Shown here in pieces: positions 1 through 8,341 of a stretch of DNA of 64,000 bases. The notes under the pieces were generated by a model, which was not told the origin of the DNA, ran no database searches, and was given only the letters and a program-made list of their open reading frames with translations. Source of the DNA: Trichococcus alkaliphilus (lineage in GTDB: Bacteria > Bacillota > Bacilli > Lactobacillales > Aerococcaceae); NCBI RefSeq assembly GCF_003008695.1, contig NZ_PXZT01000003.1, positions 3,439 through 67,438 of the forward strand, in the 5' to 3' direction. Within the stretch, counting starts at the first letter, position 1. Every line of letters starts with the position of its first letter. Position numbers and translations under genes: made by a program.

Positions 1-850
1 CTTCGCTTTTATTACCACTTGGAGCTGTAAAATAGGCATAAGCATACTCGATCCCACTCTTGTCATCGGTTATTTCCGCTGTTACTGTAACCGAATCACC
101 AGGCAGCATGGCTCCCTGTTCCACACTTACATGCAATACTTCAGGAGCCTCTGTGTCAGAATTTGCATCCCCAACTATGATGCTTGTGCTAGTATTTTCA
201 GTAATTGTTGCCAGATCACTTTCATACAGAACTCTACTATTGTTCTCATTGTCTCTTACGAAAATATAGTCGAGATTCCAAGTTCCGCTTTCTTCATATT
301 CACTGATAATGAATTCCCCTTCAAAGGTGTTCCCACTGATGCGCTTTAAAGTTACAACTTCGCTTTTATTACCACTTGGAGCTGTAAAATAGGCATAAGC
401 ATACTCGACCCCACTCTTTTCGTCAGCTATTTCCGCCGTGACAGTAACCGAATCGCCAGGCAGCATGATGCCCTGTTCCACACTTACATGCAATACTTCA
501 GGAGCCTCTGTGTCAGAATTTGCATCCCCAACTATGATGCTTGTGCTAGTATTTTCAGTAATTGTTGCCAGATCACTTTCATACAGAACTCTACTATTGT
601 TCTCATTGTCTCTTACGAAAATATAGTCGAGATTCCAAGTTCCGCTTTCTTCATATTCGCTGATAATGAATTCCCCTTCAAAGGTGTTCCCACTGATGCG
701 CTTTAAAGTTACAACTTCGCTTTTATTACCACTTGGAGCTGTAAAATAGGCATAAGCATACTCGACCCCACTCTTTTCGTCAGCTATTTCCGCCGTGACA
801 GTAACCGAATCGCCAGGCAGCATGATGCCCTGTTCCACACTTACATGCAA
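1..850 (-). repeat. 357-bp tandem coding repeats in the surface protein
   Basis: The same sequence restarts at 1, 358 and 715, an exact 357-bp (119-codon) period. The copies at 1-357 and 358-714 are almost identical: about 124-357 and 481-714 differ by one base that I could see. The divergent first part of copy 2 matches copy 3. Copy 3 loses similarity after about 850. This pattern indicates recent unequal crossing-over or gene conversion in a modular surface protein. Confidence 0.9.
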
Positions 851-2200
851 CACCTCGGGAGCTTCCGTATCAGATTTCAATTCTATGTTACCGGCTTTCG
901 TCCCCACAGTAATAATCTCTTCAACAGGTGAAGTCGTATTTCGGCTCGTTTCTGCGCGCTTCATTTCTATACCATTGGCATATGTCACTTCATAGGTAAC
1001 CGTGTCATAGCCCTCTGTCCCTGCTTGCACAATCTGAGTTTCGCCTATCGGGATGGTGTTGTCTTCTTGAGTGATCGTTTCGAATGCCACTATATTTTCG
1101 GTAGCTGTCTCAACCTTCGTTTCGACTACTTTCGTTCCTATCGCCACGATTTCATTTACTGGCGCTATCGTGATTTCTGTATTGCTGAGTTCGCGGTTCG
1201 TTTCCACTCCATCCGTAAGGGTTACATTATAGGTGTTTGTTTTGGAACCATCCACACCCGGTTGGATCACTTTCGTCTCACCAACCAACAAACTCGCGTC
1301 TTCTTGGGTTGCTGTTTCATAAGGAATAGCTTCGGTGCTTTGTTCGGTTTTCGTCGTTACTATCGGCATCTCTTTCGTTCCGACGGCGATGACTTGATTA
1401 ATTGGTTCTGTCGTGATTTCAGTATTACTTAATTTACGTTTTTTTTCTATTCCCTTTATGAAGGTTACGGTATAAGTGTTAGTCTTCAAACCATCCACAC
1501 CGACTTGTGTGACTATCTTTTCGCCTATGTTCAATGTTGCATCCTCTACATAAACGGTCTCAAAGGGAGTTGTCACGGCTTCTTTAATTGTGGTTTTTTT
1601 CACCGCTGCTACTTCAGAGTTACTAGCCACGGGATGCTTTGTTGGTGATTCGTTCACTACAGGTTTCGCGATAATTACTTCAGTACCCTTATTCACAATT
1701 TTCTCTTTGTCGTTTTCTTTTTCGTCCCGAGATTCATTCTCGTATTTATAAGGTGCCACTTTTTCATAAGAGTTTAGTGGATCTACGGATACTCTATTTT
1801 TAACAGCAACTCGGTACCCTGACACAATCCCACCTAAAGTACTCCCCGAATAAATCAAATCCGGATTAGAAACATTGTTCATCAGTGCCAGTTGAGAAAT
1901 AGGTATGCCCGTCGCTTGGCTGATTCCCCATAACGTGTCACCCCATTGAATTTCGTAGTCTTCACGATGGGAGTCTTGTTGCTGATCAATTTCGGCCTCT
2001 ATTTCATCTACGTTATAGGCTACCCAACTGTCAGTCAAATCTGCTCGCCCTGAACGAGCATTTTCAACAGTGCTTGTAGTTTCTGACGCAACAGTGGTGG
2101 CTTCTGCAGCAGTTATCCCTATTCCTGATCCTACCATCGCCAAAGCGGATAAACCAACAGCTATCCATTGCGATTTAACCTTGCGCATAATTTTTCTCAT
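1..2200 (-). CDS. LysM and G5 domain repeat surface protein (3' end outside window)
   Basis: Reading the minus strand from 2200 gives an open frame that runs off the window edge. The ATG at 2198-2200 follows a GAGGAG ribosome binding site. The product opens with a basic, hydrophobic export signal (MRKIMRKVKSQWIAVGLSAL) ending near an AEA site. A LysM segment follows at about residues 83-115 (EIQWGDTLWGISQATGIPIS), predicting peptidoglycan binding. A charged linker leads to three G5-type domains ending in VIAVGTK-like motifs (about 900-1580 on the DNA). Nearly identical 119-residue Ig-like repeats beginning DTEAPEVLHVSVEQG come next. This is a secreted cell-wall protein, perhaps an adhesin or a hydrolase whose catalytic part lies beyond the window. 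No anchor is visible because the C-terminus is missing. Confidence 0.85.
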   Translation of the reverse strand, partial: MRKIMRKVKSQWIAVGLSALAMVGSGIGITAAEATTVASETTSTVENARSGRADLTDSWVAYNVDEIEAEIDQQQDSHREDYEIQWGDTLWGISQATGIPISQLALMNNVSNPDLIYSGSTLGGIVSGYRVAVKNRVSVDPLNSYEKVAPYKYENESRDEKENDKEKIVNKGTEVIIAKPVVNESPTKHPVASNSEVAAVKKTTIKEAVTTPFETVYVEDATLNIGEKIVTQVGVDGLKTNTYTVTFIKGIEKKRKLSNTEITTEPINQVIAVGTKEMPIVTTKTEQSTEAIPYETATQEDASLLVGETKVIQPGVDGSKTNTYNVTLTDGVETNRELSNTEITIAPVNEIVAIGTKVVETKVETATENIVAFETITQEDNTIPIGETQIVQAGTEGYDTVTYEVTYANGIEMKRAETSRNTTSPVEEIITVGTKAGNIELKSDTEAPEVLHVSVEQGIMLPGDSVTVTAEIADEKSGVEYAYAYFTAPSGNKSEVVTLKRISGNTFEGEFIISEYEESGTWNLDYIFVRDNENNSRVLYESDLATITENTSTSIIVGDANSDTEAPEVLHVSVEQGIMLPGDSVTVTAEIADEKSGVEYAYAYFTAPSGNKSEVVTLKRISGNTFEGEFIISEYEESGTWNLDYIFVRDNENNSRVLYESDLATITENTSTSIIVGDANSDTEAPEVLHVSVEQGAMLPGDSVTVTAEITDDKSGIEYAYAYFTAPSGNKSE

Positions 2201-2720
2201 AAGACGTCTCCTCATATTTTCGATTAGTACATTGCAAAGAAAAATGATGTCCCAACCGAATTTTATTATTGTAATTTTTTTTGGGCTAATTACGTGATAG
2301 GAAAAAATTATTCCCTTTACTCATCGTTGCTGACTCGCTAGTTTTTCCAGTTTTTTTTTTAATTTTAACGTTATCTGCGTTTATTATATCACTGAATATT
2401 TCCTATTCAATATGCACCATGTGAATATTCGTTCGAATCCTCAAATGATTTTGATAAGTTCATTTGCAATCTTCAATAACTATATTTGCGATGCTATCCA
2501 ATAGATCAGCAACGTCGACAAGCAGCATGTTAAACGGTCAATGACTCAAATAAATCACCGTTTGAACTTACCAACATTTACTTCGAATTGAATCGTTTTC
2601 TGTCATGGACACAGCCGCTCGGAGCCTACGCTGATGGCAGATGACCGAACGAAATTATCGGATTTTTTCAGTTTCCCTGGAGCTGATTTTTCCCTACTTA
2701 TCAGAATTATGTAGACTACA

Positions 2721-2769
2721 AAACCAGGCGGCCGCCTCATCCATTGTCGGAGAGGCGGCTGCCTGGTTC
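2721..2769 (-). terminator. Rho-independent terminator
   Basis: ACCAGGCGGCCGCCTC (2723-2738) pairs with GAGGCGGCTGCCTGGT (2752-2767) with one mismatch. Read on the minus strand, the stem is followed by a short T run, so it probably ends transcription from the DUF1538 gene about 230 bp upstream. Confidence 0.6.
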
Positions 2770-2845
2770 TTTATATTTTCTTGTCCAAGGAAGTTGGTTT
2801 AGCGATTTTTGTTTGCTGTTTATGATTATCTGAACCAATGACGGG

Positions 2846-3000
2846 TTATTCCCAACCATCCTCTTGATCCACCACTTCAGCCTCTTCCTCGATTTGAACA
2901 TTCCGCACTTCTTCATCAGAATATATTTTCTAGATTCTTGAGTGGTAATCTCTGTTCGACAATTTGATCTGTGAGTTTCTCATCCAAATTATATCTCCAT
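2846..3000 (-). pseudogene. Short frameshifted coding remnant
   Basis: Just after the DUF1538 stop, the minus strand reads about 28 sensible codons (IEWRYNLDEKLTDQ...NLENIF) and hits a stop. A shift of one base continues with an acidic tail (SDEEVRNVQIEEEAEVVDQE, then DGWE and stop at 2846-2848). Composition and hydrophilic pattern look coding, but there is no start codon or ribosome binding site. I do not recognise the family. It may be the tail of a gene lost by deletion. Confidence 0.25.
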
Positions 3001-3001
3001 T

Positions 3002-4477
3002 CTATTCATTGTCAGTATTTTTTTTAGTTCCGTCACTTTCGTTTTTGCCGGTTTTCCGTTTGAACAGAATCCCTAGCACCTGCACGGCGATGAGCGGGGT
3101 TATTGCCGCAAGCGCGATCATACCGAGGCTTTCGGCCAAGAGGTTCTCCCTTCCCATGGCTTCGCCGGCTCCTTGTATGAAGGACAGGATGAATGTCGCC
3201 GTCATCGGTCCGGAAGCGACGCCTCCGGAATCGAAGGCGATGCTGACGAAAAGCGTCGGGGCGAAATAGGTAAGCGAAAGTGCCAGCAGGTAGCCGGGCA
3301 GCAGATAGTGCCATAGCTGGATGTCGGGAAAGACGATCCCAAGCATCACGAGCGCCACCGCCAAACCGATCACCACGGAAAGAACCGCCAGCACGACCTT
3401 TCTTTTCAAAAAACCATCGGTAAGTTCCTCGATTTGGTGCGACAGGATGTGGACGGTTGGTTCAGCCAGCACATTGACGAATCCCAACGCGAAGCCGATG
3501 ACGATCAGATAAATTTTTTCGTCCAACGAGGCGATGCCGTATCCGACAGCTTTCCCGACTTCCATAAACCCGGCGTTGGCACCGAGCATGAACATAAATA
3601 ATCCTGCATATGTCAGCATCAAACCGAATAAAATCCCCTTTTCATCCTGTTTCGACATGTCGAAAGAAATCCACTGGATCAGCAGAAAAATCAAAAAGAT
3701 CGGCAACAGCACCACCATTACTTCCTTCGCAGTGATTGGCAGCTGTCCAATGAAGGGGGTAAGGACACCTTTTTCTAGGTTGCCAGCTGCCGTTTGGACC
3801 GCTGTGTCTGCACCGCTGCTTCCAAAAAGATCCATGACCATCACCGAAATGAGTGGGCCGATCGAAACGACACCGATTAAGCCGAAACCGCCTTTGCTGG
3901 AATCTTCGTTTTCCTTCTTCACCTGCGAGTTGCCCAACGCAATCGCCAGAATGAAGGGAATCGCCATGACTCCAGTCGTAGCGTTAGTGGCGTCGAATGC
4001 CAACAGGAAGACGGCGGCGTATAGCAGTGCCAGCATTTTGTAGAGCGAAAGGTTGTGGGAGATTCGGACCAGCCCCAACGAAAGCAACATGGCCGTTCCG
4101 AACGTTCCGGCGAATATGATTCCCCACTTGATCAGCACTCCTGATGTGAGCCAATCAAGCTGTTCTACTAGGAGATGCAGATCGGGTTCTGCGATGGTGA
4201 TGATAAAACCAAGGGCCAATCCTGCACCGGCCAAAAATGAGAGGTCGTCAGGTTTGGAAACCGTTGCCCCCATGGCGTTGCCGATGCGGCTGACGCTCAT
4301 GTTTGCCCCGTACAGAAAAATGGAAAGGCCGAAAACGATCAGCACAGCGCCGATCAGGAAACGGATGAGCTGCAAGTCGGCAAGCGGCGTCAAAGTGACG
4401 TGCAGCAACAGGACGATGACAGTGATGGGTAGGACCGCATACAGCACTTCCATAGCCTTTGACAGCAGCAGCTTCAT
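3002..4477 (-). CDS. DUF1538 family polytopic membrane protein
   Basis: The 491-residue product starts at MKLLLSKAMEV, preceded by GGAGGGGG; a longer frame upstream has no better signal. It has many membrane segments arranged as two related halves. The signature AEPDLHLLVEQ in the first half corresponds to AEPTVHILSHQ in the second, and FDATNATTGVMAIPFILA to FDSGGVASGPMTATFILS. Such duplicated halves suggest a transporter fold with two-fold pseudo-symmetry. The family is uncharacterised (DUF1538). A clear paralogue lies at 49877-51364, coupled to a double PII-like protein, which this copy lacks. Substrate unknown. Polar C-terminal tail. Confidence 0.85.
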   Translation of the reverse strand: MKLLLSKAMEVLYAVLPITVIVLLLHVTLTPLADLQLIRFLIGAVLIVFGLSIFLYGANMSVSRIGNAMGATVSKPDDLSFLAGAGLALGFIITIAEPDLHLLVEQLDWLTSGVLIKWGIIFAGTFGTAMLLSLGLVRISHNLSLYKMLALLYAAVFLLAFDATNATTGVMAIPFILAIALGNSQVKKENEDSSKGGFGLIGVVSIGPLISVMVMDLFGSSGADTAVQTAAGNLEKGVLTPFIGQLPITAKEVMVVLLPIFLIFLLIQWISFDMSKQDEKGILFGLMLTYAGLFMFMLGANAGFMEVGKAVGYGIASLDEKIYLIVIGFALGFVNVLAEPTVHILSHQIEELTDGFLKRKVVLAVLSVVIGLAVALVMLGIVFPDIQLWHYLLPGYLLALSLTYFAPTLFVSIAFDSGGVASGPMTATFILSFIQGAGEAMGRENLLAESLGMIALAAITPLIAVQVLGILFKRKTGKNESDGTKKNTDNE

Positions 4478-4544
4478 CGGATTCACCCCCTCCAAAGGTT
4501 CCTTGAACAACGGCTGGTTTTTGTAAACAGCATTCCTATCATCA

Positions 4545-4589
4545 AAACCCGCTGAAAGGACAAAAGCTTGCCGTCGGTTCAGCGGGTTT
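4545..4589 (-). terminator. Terminator after the nitroreductase-like gene
   Basis: AAACCCGCTGA (4545-4555) pairs with TCAGCGGGTTT (4579-4589). On the minus strand the stem runs into TTTTGAT, and it lies about 60 bp after the stop of the gene ending at 4649. Confidence 0.65.
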
Positions 4590-4648
4590 ATTTTGCATGT
4601 GTCTTGTTTTAGTTTCGGAAAAGCGTGGGATTTCGCCTTCACACAGGC

Positions 4649-5947
4649 CTATTCCTTATGATTTTGCGAATGCCATTTCTCCATATGTTCCGCATGCGTC
4701 TTCAGATAGGCGCCGGGGTTGTAGAACTTGTCGTAGAATTCCAGATCAAGGTGGTGCGCCTGCAGGAAGGTCACGATTGCCATCGTCGGGACGGTGGCGG
4801 GAAATTTGCCGAATGTGTCGAAGATGTATTGCGCCTGCAAAGCGACGCAAGCGATGAAGTCTTCATCGTGCACCTTCGCAGCGGAACGGACCTTTTTCGA
4901 ATCTTTCCAAGGCCCTGGCGTATCCGGGTGGAACGGTCCGCCTGGCCCGAATTTGCGCTTCACGACCGCTTCGACCGCTGCCCGCATATCCGGATAATGC
5001 GGTGGGCAGAAGCCCTCCATGACGCCTTCCAGACCGGTGCCATTCGGAACGGACCAATCCTCGCGGGTATCGAAACGGAAGCCCAATCCGGGAACAGCCG
5101 GATCGCCGCTCGCGCCGAGGATGCTGAAAGGATTGATGCCGTCGTACATCCAGCCGCCCAAGCCCATCGCCTGCAACATCAAGGCTCCGGCATAACAACT
5201 GGCGGAAAGCTCGGCGGTGGCTTCGGTGAGCATCAGCTGCTCGGCGAATGCCAATGGGTAGACATTTTGCGGATCGATGATGTGACTGAACTCTTCGATG
5301 CCCGGGATGCTGCGCTTATTGATGTCATCGTAGAGGACAAAGCGGTTCTGAACCAAATAACAGAGTCCGAGGATGAGGTGCAGCGAGACGTCGGCCACAG
5401 GGATGACAAGGAGTGTCCCGGGTTGATTAGCCACCCATGTATTATGCGGCTCGACATGCGGCATTTCCGCCGGCACTTTCAGGCGCCCGTCCTGCAGTTG
5501 GGTGACATGCGCCTTCATGTCCGCCACCATTTCTTCGAAATTCAGCTCCCCGTCCTTTCCCCTTTCCGCAAAAGCCGGCTCATCACGGTTGTCCAGCACA
5601 TAGACGCCTTCATCATCTGTGAAAAAGATCTTGCTCGTATGGAAACCGGCTGACGATGGGAAAGTGCGTCCGCTGGCGGCACCTGCGTAATTGGACAGCT
5701 GCGGAGCGTATTCCTTGGCGCGGTAGTGCATGTGATGCCAGCTCGTGTTACCACCGCAGGCAGCCACGACCAGCATTTTTTCCAATTCACTCAATGGTTC
5801 CGGTTCGAAACGGGATTTGTAGGCAAAGACGCCGTCCGGTATCTCTGCACCCCTGAAGAAGCGGCGGGAACGTCTTCCCAACAGGGCATCGACGAGGCTG
5901 AACGCCATCATGTCTTTGTACCCTGGCGGGGGATTTTGTTTAGCCAT
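4649..5947 (-). CDS. Nitroreductase-fold-like protein of unknown function
   Basis: The 432-residue product starts at MAKQNPPPGYKD, behind AAGGAAG; an upstream TTG start is possible but weaker. Residues 20-80 (DALLGRRSRRFFRG, then a PLSELEKMLVVAACGGNTSW stretch) resemble the N-terminal flavin-binding arm of nitroreductases (RRSxRxF followed by an LL.AA helix). A later segment, EATAELSASCYAGALMLQAM, resembles the nitroreductase helix that precedes the GLGG turn, and LGGWMYDG follows it. The protein is about twice the usual nitroreductase length and has no signal peptide or membrane segment. It lies 80 bp after the alpha/beta hydrolase gene and is probably co-transcribed. FMN binding is inference; the substrate is unknown. 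Confidence 0.55.
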   Translation of the reverse strand: MAKQNPPPGYKDMMAFSLVDALLGRRSRRFFRGAEIPDGVFAYKSRFEPEPLSELEKMLVVAACGGNTSWHHMHYRAKEYAPQLSNYAGAASGRTFPSSAGFHTSKIFFTDDEGVYVLDNRDEPAFAERGKDGELNFEEMVADMKAHVTQLQDGRLKVPAEMPHVEPHNTWVANQPGTLLVIPVADVSLHLILGLCYLVQNRFVLYDDINKRSIPGIEEFSHIIDPQNVYPLAFAEQLMLTEATAELSASCYAGALMLQAMGLGGWMYDGINPFSILGASGDPAVPGLGFRFDTREDWSVPNGTGLEGVMEGFCPPHYPDMRAAVEAVVKRKFGPGGPFHPDTPGPWKDSKKVRSAAKVHDEDFIACVALQAQYIFDTFGKFPATVPTMAIVTFLQAHHLDLEFYDKFYNPGAYLKTHAEHMEKWHSQNHKE

Positions 5948-6027
5948 AACAAAGAACTTCCTTTCTTGATTGTTCAAAAAAGAGAAACTACGGTTGGCTC
6001 GTTTTGGATAGTTCGCTTTTGGACTGA

Positions 6028-6816
6028 TTAAATCTTTCCGTTAATAAGGAAATCAACAATATCCCGTGCGATCAGGGTGGGTTCTTCCCAATAGAGCATG
6101 TGGCCCGACCCGGGATGCGTGATAAGCTTGGACCCTTTGATTGCTTCAGCGAGCGCGAGTTGGTCCTCATTCGTGATGATGGGATCCCGATCGCCCCAGA
6201 CGATGAGCGTGGGTGTCTGGATTTTGGCAAGCTCGCCGGGAAAAGTTTCTTCGAACAGTCCGTTGCTAGTTTCCAGCCATACGCGCGCGGGCGCCTTCAG
6301 GTTTTCGGCTACCATGCTAGCCAAGGCTTCGGCAGGCGTCGGGCGGGAGAGGACACTCTCCGCAAAGCTTTTCACGAAATCGGGATCGAGCGGATCTTTC
6401 AGCACCGCAAACGGATTCGGCCGCCCTATCAGCGTGGCAGGTGAACCCAATAGGACCAGACCCGCCGTCCGTTCCGGATGCATTGCGGCGAAGCTGCGGG
6501 CTGTGAAACCGCCGCTTGAAGCCCCTACGATGACTGCCTTCGGGATTTGCATAGCATCCATGAACAGCAGAAGATTCTGTACGAAATCACGAGTGCGGTA
6601 ACCGGTCGTTGGCCTGTCCGAATCGCCGTGTCCCCGTTGGCTCAAGGCGTAAGCATGGACGCTATCCGAAAGTTGCGCAAGCAGCGGCTCGAAAATGCAC
6701 CAAGAATCTGCGATCCCGGGCAACAGGATGAGTGGCGTGCCGTAATCTGTACCCTGTTCGGCGTAGCTCAGGCGCAACCCGTTCGCCAGTTCGGCACTTT
6801 TTGCGATAAGTTCCAT
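6028..6816 (-). CDS. Alpha/beta hydrolase
   Basis: This 262-residue cytosolic protein has the complete alpha/beta-hydrolase pattern: oxyanion-region motif LLPGIADSW, nucleophile elbow GASSG with Ser100, acid within VWGDRDPI and the catalytic His in GSGHMLYWEEP. RGHGDSDRP is typical of esterase, haloperoxidase and meta-cleavage hydrolase relatives. An AAAGGA site precedes the ATG. It is the first gene of a probable two-gene unit with the nitroreductase-like protein, suggesting joint action on a small ester or aromatic compound. The substrate cannot be named from sequence. Confidence 0.85.
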   Translation of the reverse strand: MELIAKSAELANGLRLSYAEQGTDYGTPLILLPGIADSWCIFEPLLAQLSDSVHAYALSQRGHGDSDRPTTGYRTRDFVQNLLLFMDAMQIPKAVIVGASSGGFTARSFAAMHPERTAGLVLLGSPATLIGRPNPFAVLKDPLDPDFVKSFAESVLSRPTPAEALASMVAENLKAPARVWLETSNGLFEETFPGELAKIQTPTLIVWGDRDPIITNEDQLALAEAIKGSKLITHPGSGHMLYWEEPTLIARDIVDFLINGKI

Positions 6817-6884
6817 CGGGCACGTCCTTTCATTAAGATTGTTTTTTTAGCGTGCGCTAAGTTGCTGAAGTAGGTACACTTTTC

Positions 6885-8108
6885 TCATTCATTTTGGCTG
6901 ACGATAATTTTTATGGTCGCTTTTCGGTTACCCAAGATGTCCTCAGACAGACCGATGATTTCCCCTTCTAATTCGAAGGAACCCGGTTTGTCCAATTTGC
7001 TGAGGATGGCGGGCGTCAGCTCTTCCCACTTGACCCATTGCTGCGTATCCGTGCCGTCGTTGTAGCGGAGCGTGACGTAGGATGGGGAACCGACGAGTTG
7101 GCCGTGGTCGATGTCATATTGGCCGGCCTCCATTGTGAAGGCCGCTTCATCCTGGGAGACTATTTTCAGTTTGTCGACTTGTTCGAAGTCTTCCGGCACT
7201 TTTTTCCAGACTTTCAGGTAGTCGATCTGGAACACCTTCGGATATGGCGCGGCCGGGTCAAACGGACCCACCCACCAATTCTCGCGCCCCTCATAGGCCG
7301 AAAGAATGGAAATCATCGGATAGACGACCTCGGCTTGGAACGTCCCGATTTCTTCGTCATCGAAATAAAAGACGAAGCCTTCCGGAGTCCATTCGAAAGT
7401 ATAAATATGAAAGTCCGCGCTCAGATCGGTATCACCCACGTCATGGACGAAATGCTGTTCCCGCGCTGCCGGATCCCGGTGCGCGTAAAGCGAAGCCGTG
7501 ACGACATTGCCGAAATTGAGGGCATTCTCGAAGACATCCACTTCCACATCCTGTTCCGGTGTGTCCTGGATCCCGACGAGCCACCAGGCGCACATGTTGC
7601 CGAGGCTGCTCATCATTTTTGCCCGGATTTCAAAGACGCCGTACTGCGAGATGAAGCCCATGAACGGCTCGATGTCATTGCGTACCTCCAGACCAGCCTT
7701 GAATTCGTGGAGCCCGGTCCGGTTGCCGGTCATCACGCTGGATGTGCGGACGGTTCCGTCGAACTCGGGATTCCACGGCTGCGTATCCTCGTTGATAATG
7801 AGATTCAGATTGCCGTTCGCCACCTCGTAGACGGCACGCGCGGCATCCATGTCCGGCGTCCAGGAAGCCAGATACTGGTCGTTCCAGATGGCAGGATCGA
7901 GCGGACTTTCGTCAAATTTCTCGTCGAAGATCAGCCGATAATCGCCGTTGTAGACCGGCATCGTGTATGCTTCATCCCCGATCGTCACCCACCGACTCAG
8001 ACGGGATTCCAAAACAGCAGTTAAAGATGAAAAACCCGCCTGGCGGAAACCGAAAAAGATTGCCGCAGCGCAAATACAGCCGATCAGTACTTTCGTTGTT
8101 TTTTTCAC
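6885..8108 (-). CDS. Secreted glycoside hydrolase family 16 protein
   Basis: The 407-residue product starts with GTG and an N-terminal signal or anchor (MKKTTKVLIGCICAAAIFFG). The GH16 catalytic domain spans about residues 55-310. It carries the signature EVDVFEN, giving catalytic Glu189, Asp191 and Glu194 in the E-x-D-x-x-E spacing, and aromatic subsite motifs such as MCAWWLVG. Residues about 315-405 form a small bacterial Ig-like domain (YVTLRYNDGT, WVKWEELTPA, LDKPGSFELEGEI). GH16 members hydrolyse beta-1,3 or mixed beta-glucans or galactans, so extracellular polysaccharide degradation is likely. The exact polymer is not determinable. A triple-hairpin array lies just upstream. Confidence 0.85.
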   Translation of the reverse strand: MKKTTKVLIGCICAAAIFFGFRQAGFSSLTAVLESRLSRWVTIGDEAYTMPVYNGDYRLIFDEKFDESPLDPAIWNDQYLASWTPDMDAARAVYEVANGNLNLIINEDTQPWNPEFDGTVRTSSVMTGNRTGLHEFKAGLEVRNDIEPFMGFISQYGVFEIRAKMMSSLGNMCAWWLVGIQDTPEQDVEVDVFENALNFGNVVTASLYAHRDPAAREQHFVHDVGDTDLSADFHIYTFEWTPEGFVFYFDDEEIGTFQAEVVYPMISILSAYEGRENWWVGPFDPAAPYPKVFQIDYLKVWKKVPEDFEQVDKLKIVSQDEAAFTMEAGQYDIDHGQLVGSPSYVTLRYNDGTDTQQWVKWEELTPAILSKLDKPGSFELEGEIIGLSEDILGNRKATIKIIVSQNE

Positions 8109-8164
8109 AGTGGACCATCTTCTCTCGTGGGATTTGCTTGCGATGTTTGGATAATTGGGACTGA

Positions 8165-8315
8165 CCGGAGTTGGAGTCAGTTTTCGCCTCCGGCGAGGCT
8201 TTGCTCATCGGAGTTGGTGCCTGTTTTGGATGGCTCAACTCCGGCGAAGCATTGTTCGTCGGAGCTGAGCGGCCATTGCTTGGCCGTCCTCCCGTGAAGA
8301 GACTTCTCGCCGGAG
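8165..8315. repeat. CTCCGG triple-hairpin array A
   Basis: Three short palindromes sit at 8188-8213, 8239-8264 and 8289-8315, at a pitch of 51 and 50 bp. Each has the form CTCC-x(16-17)-CGGAG with internal pairing, for example CTCCGGCGAAGC paired against GTTCGTCGGAG. A half unit CCGGAG lies at 8165-8170. The 24-25 bp between hairpins differ in sequence but are partly self-complementary. The array lies between the lipoprotein gene and the GH16 gene. The same element occurs at 39230, 43966 and 63867. Confidence 0.85.
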
Positions 8316-8341
8316 GACGGCTTCAGCGGCCGCATGCTTTC

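Larger units (their letters stand above)
2201..3001. other. Intergenic stretch, no intact gene
   Basis: About 800 bp separate the start of the surface-protein gene from the end of the DUF1538 gene. The part next to the surface protein (2220-2480) is AT-rich and should hold its promoter, but I cannot assign the boxes. A terminator lies at 2721-2769 and a small broken coding remnant at 2846-3000. I see nothing convincing in 2480-2700. Confidence 0.6.

Noticed and set aside
8188-8315. CRISPR array reading of the evenly spaced hairpins
   Set aside because: Repeat units are only 26-27 bp, vary inside the stem, number three per site, and the spacers are related between sites. No cas genes are in the window.
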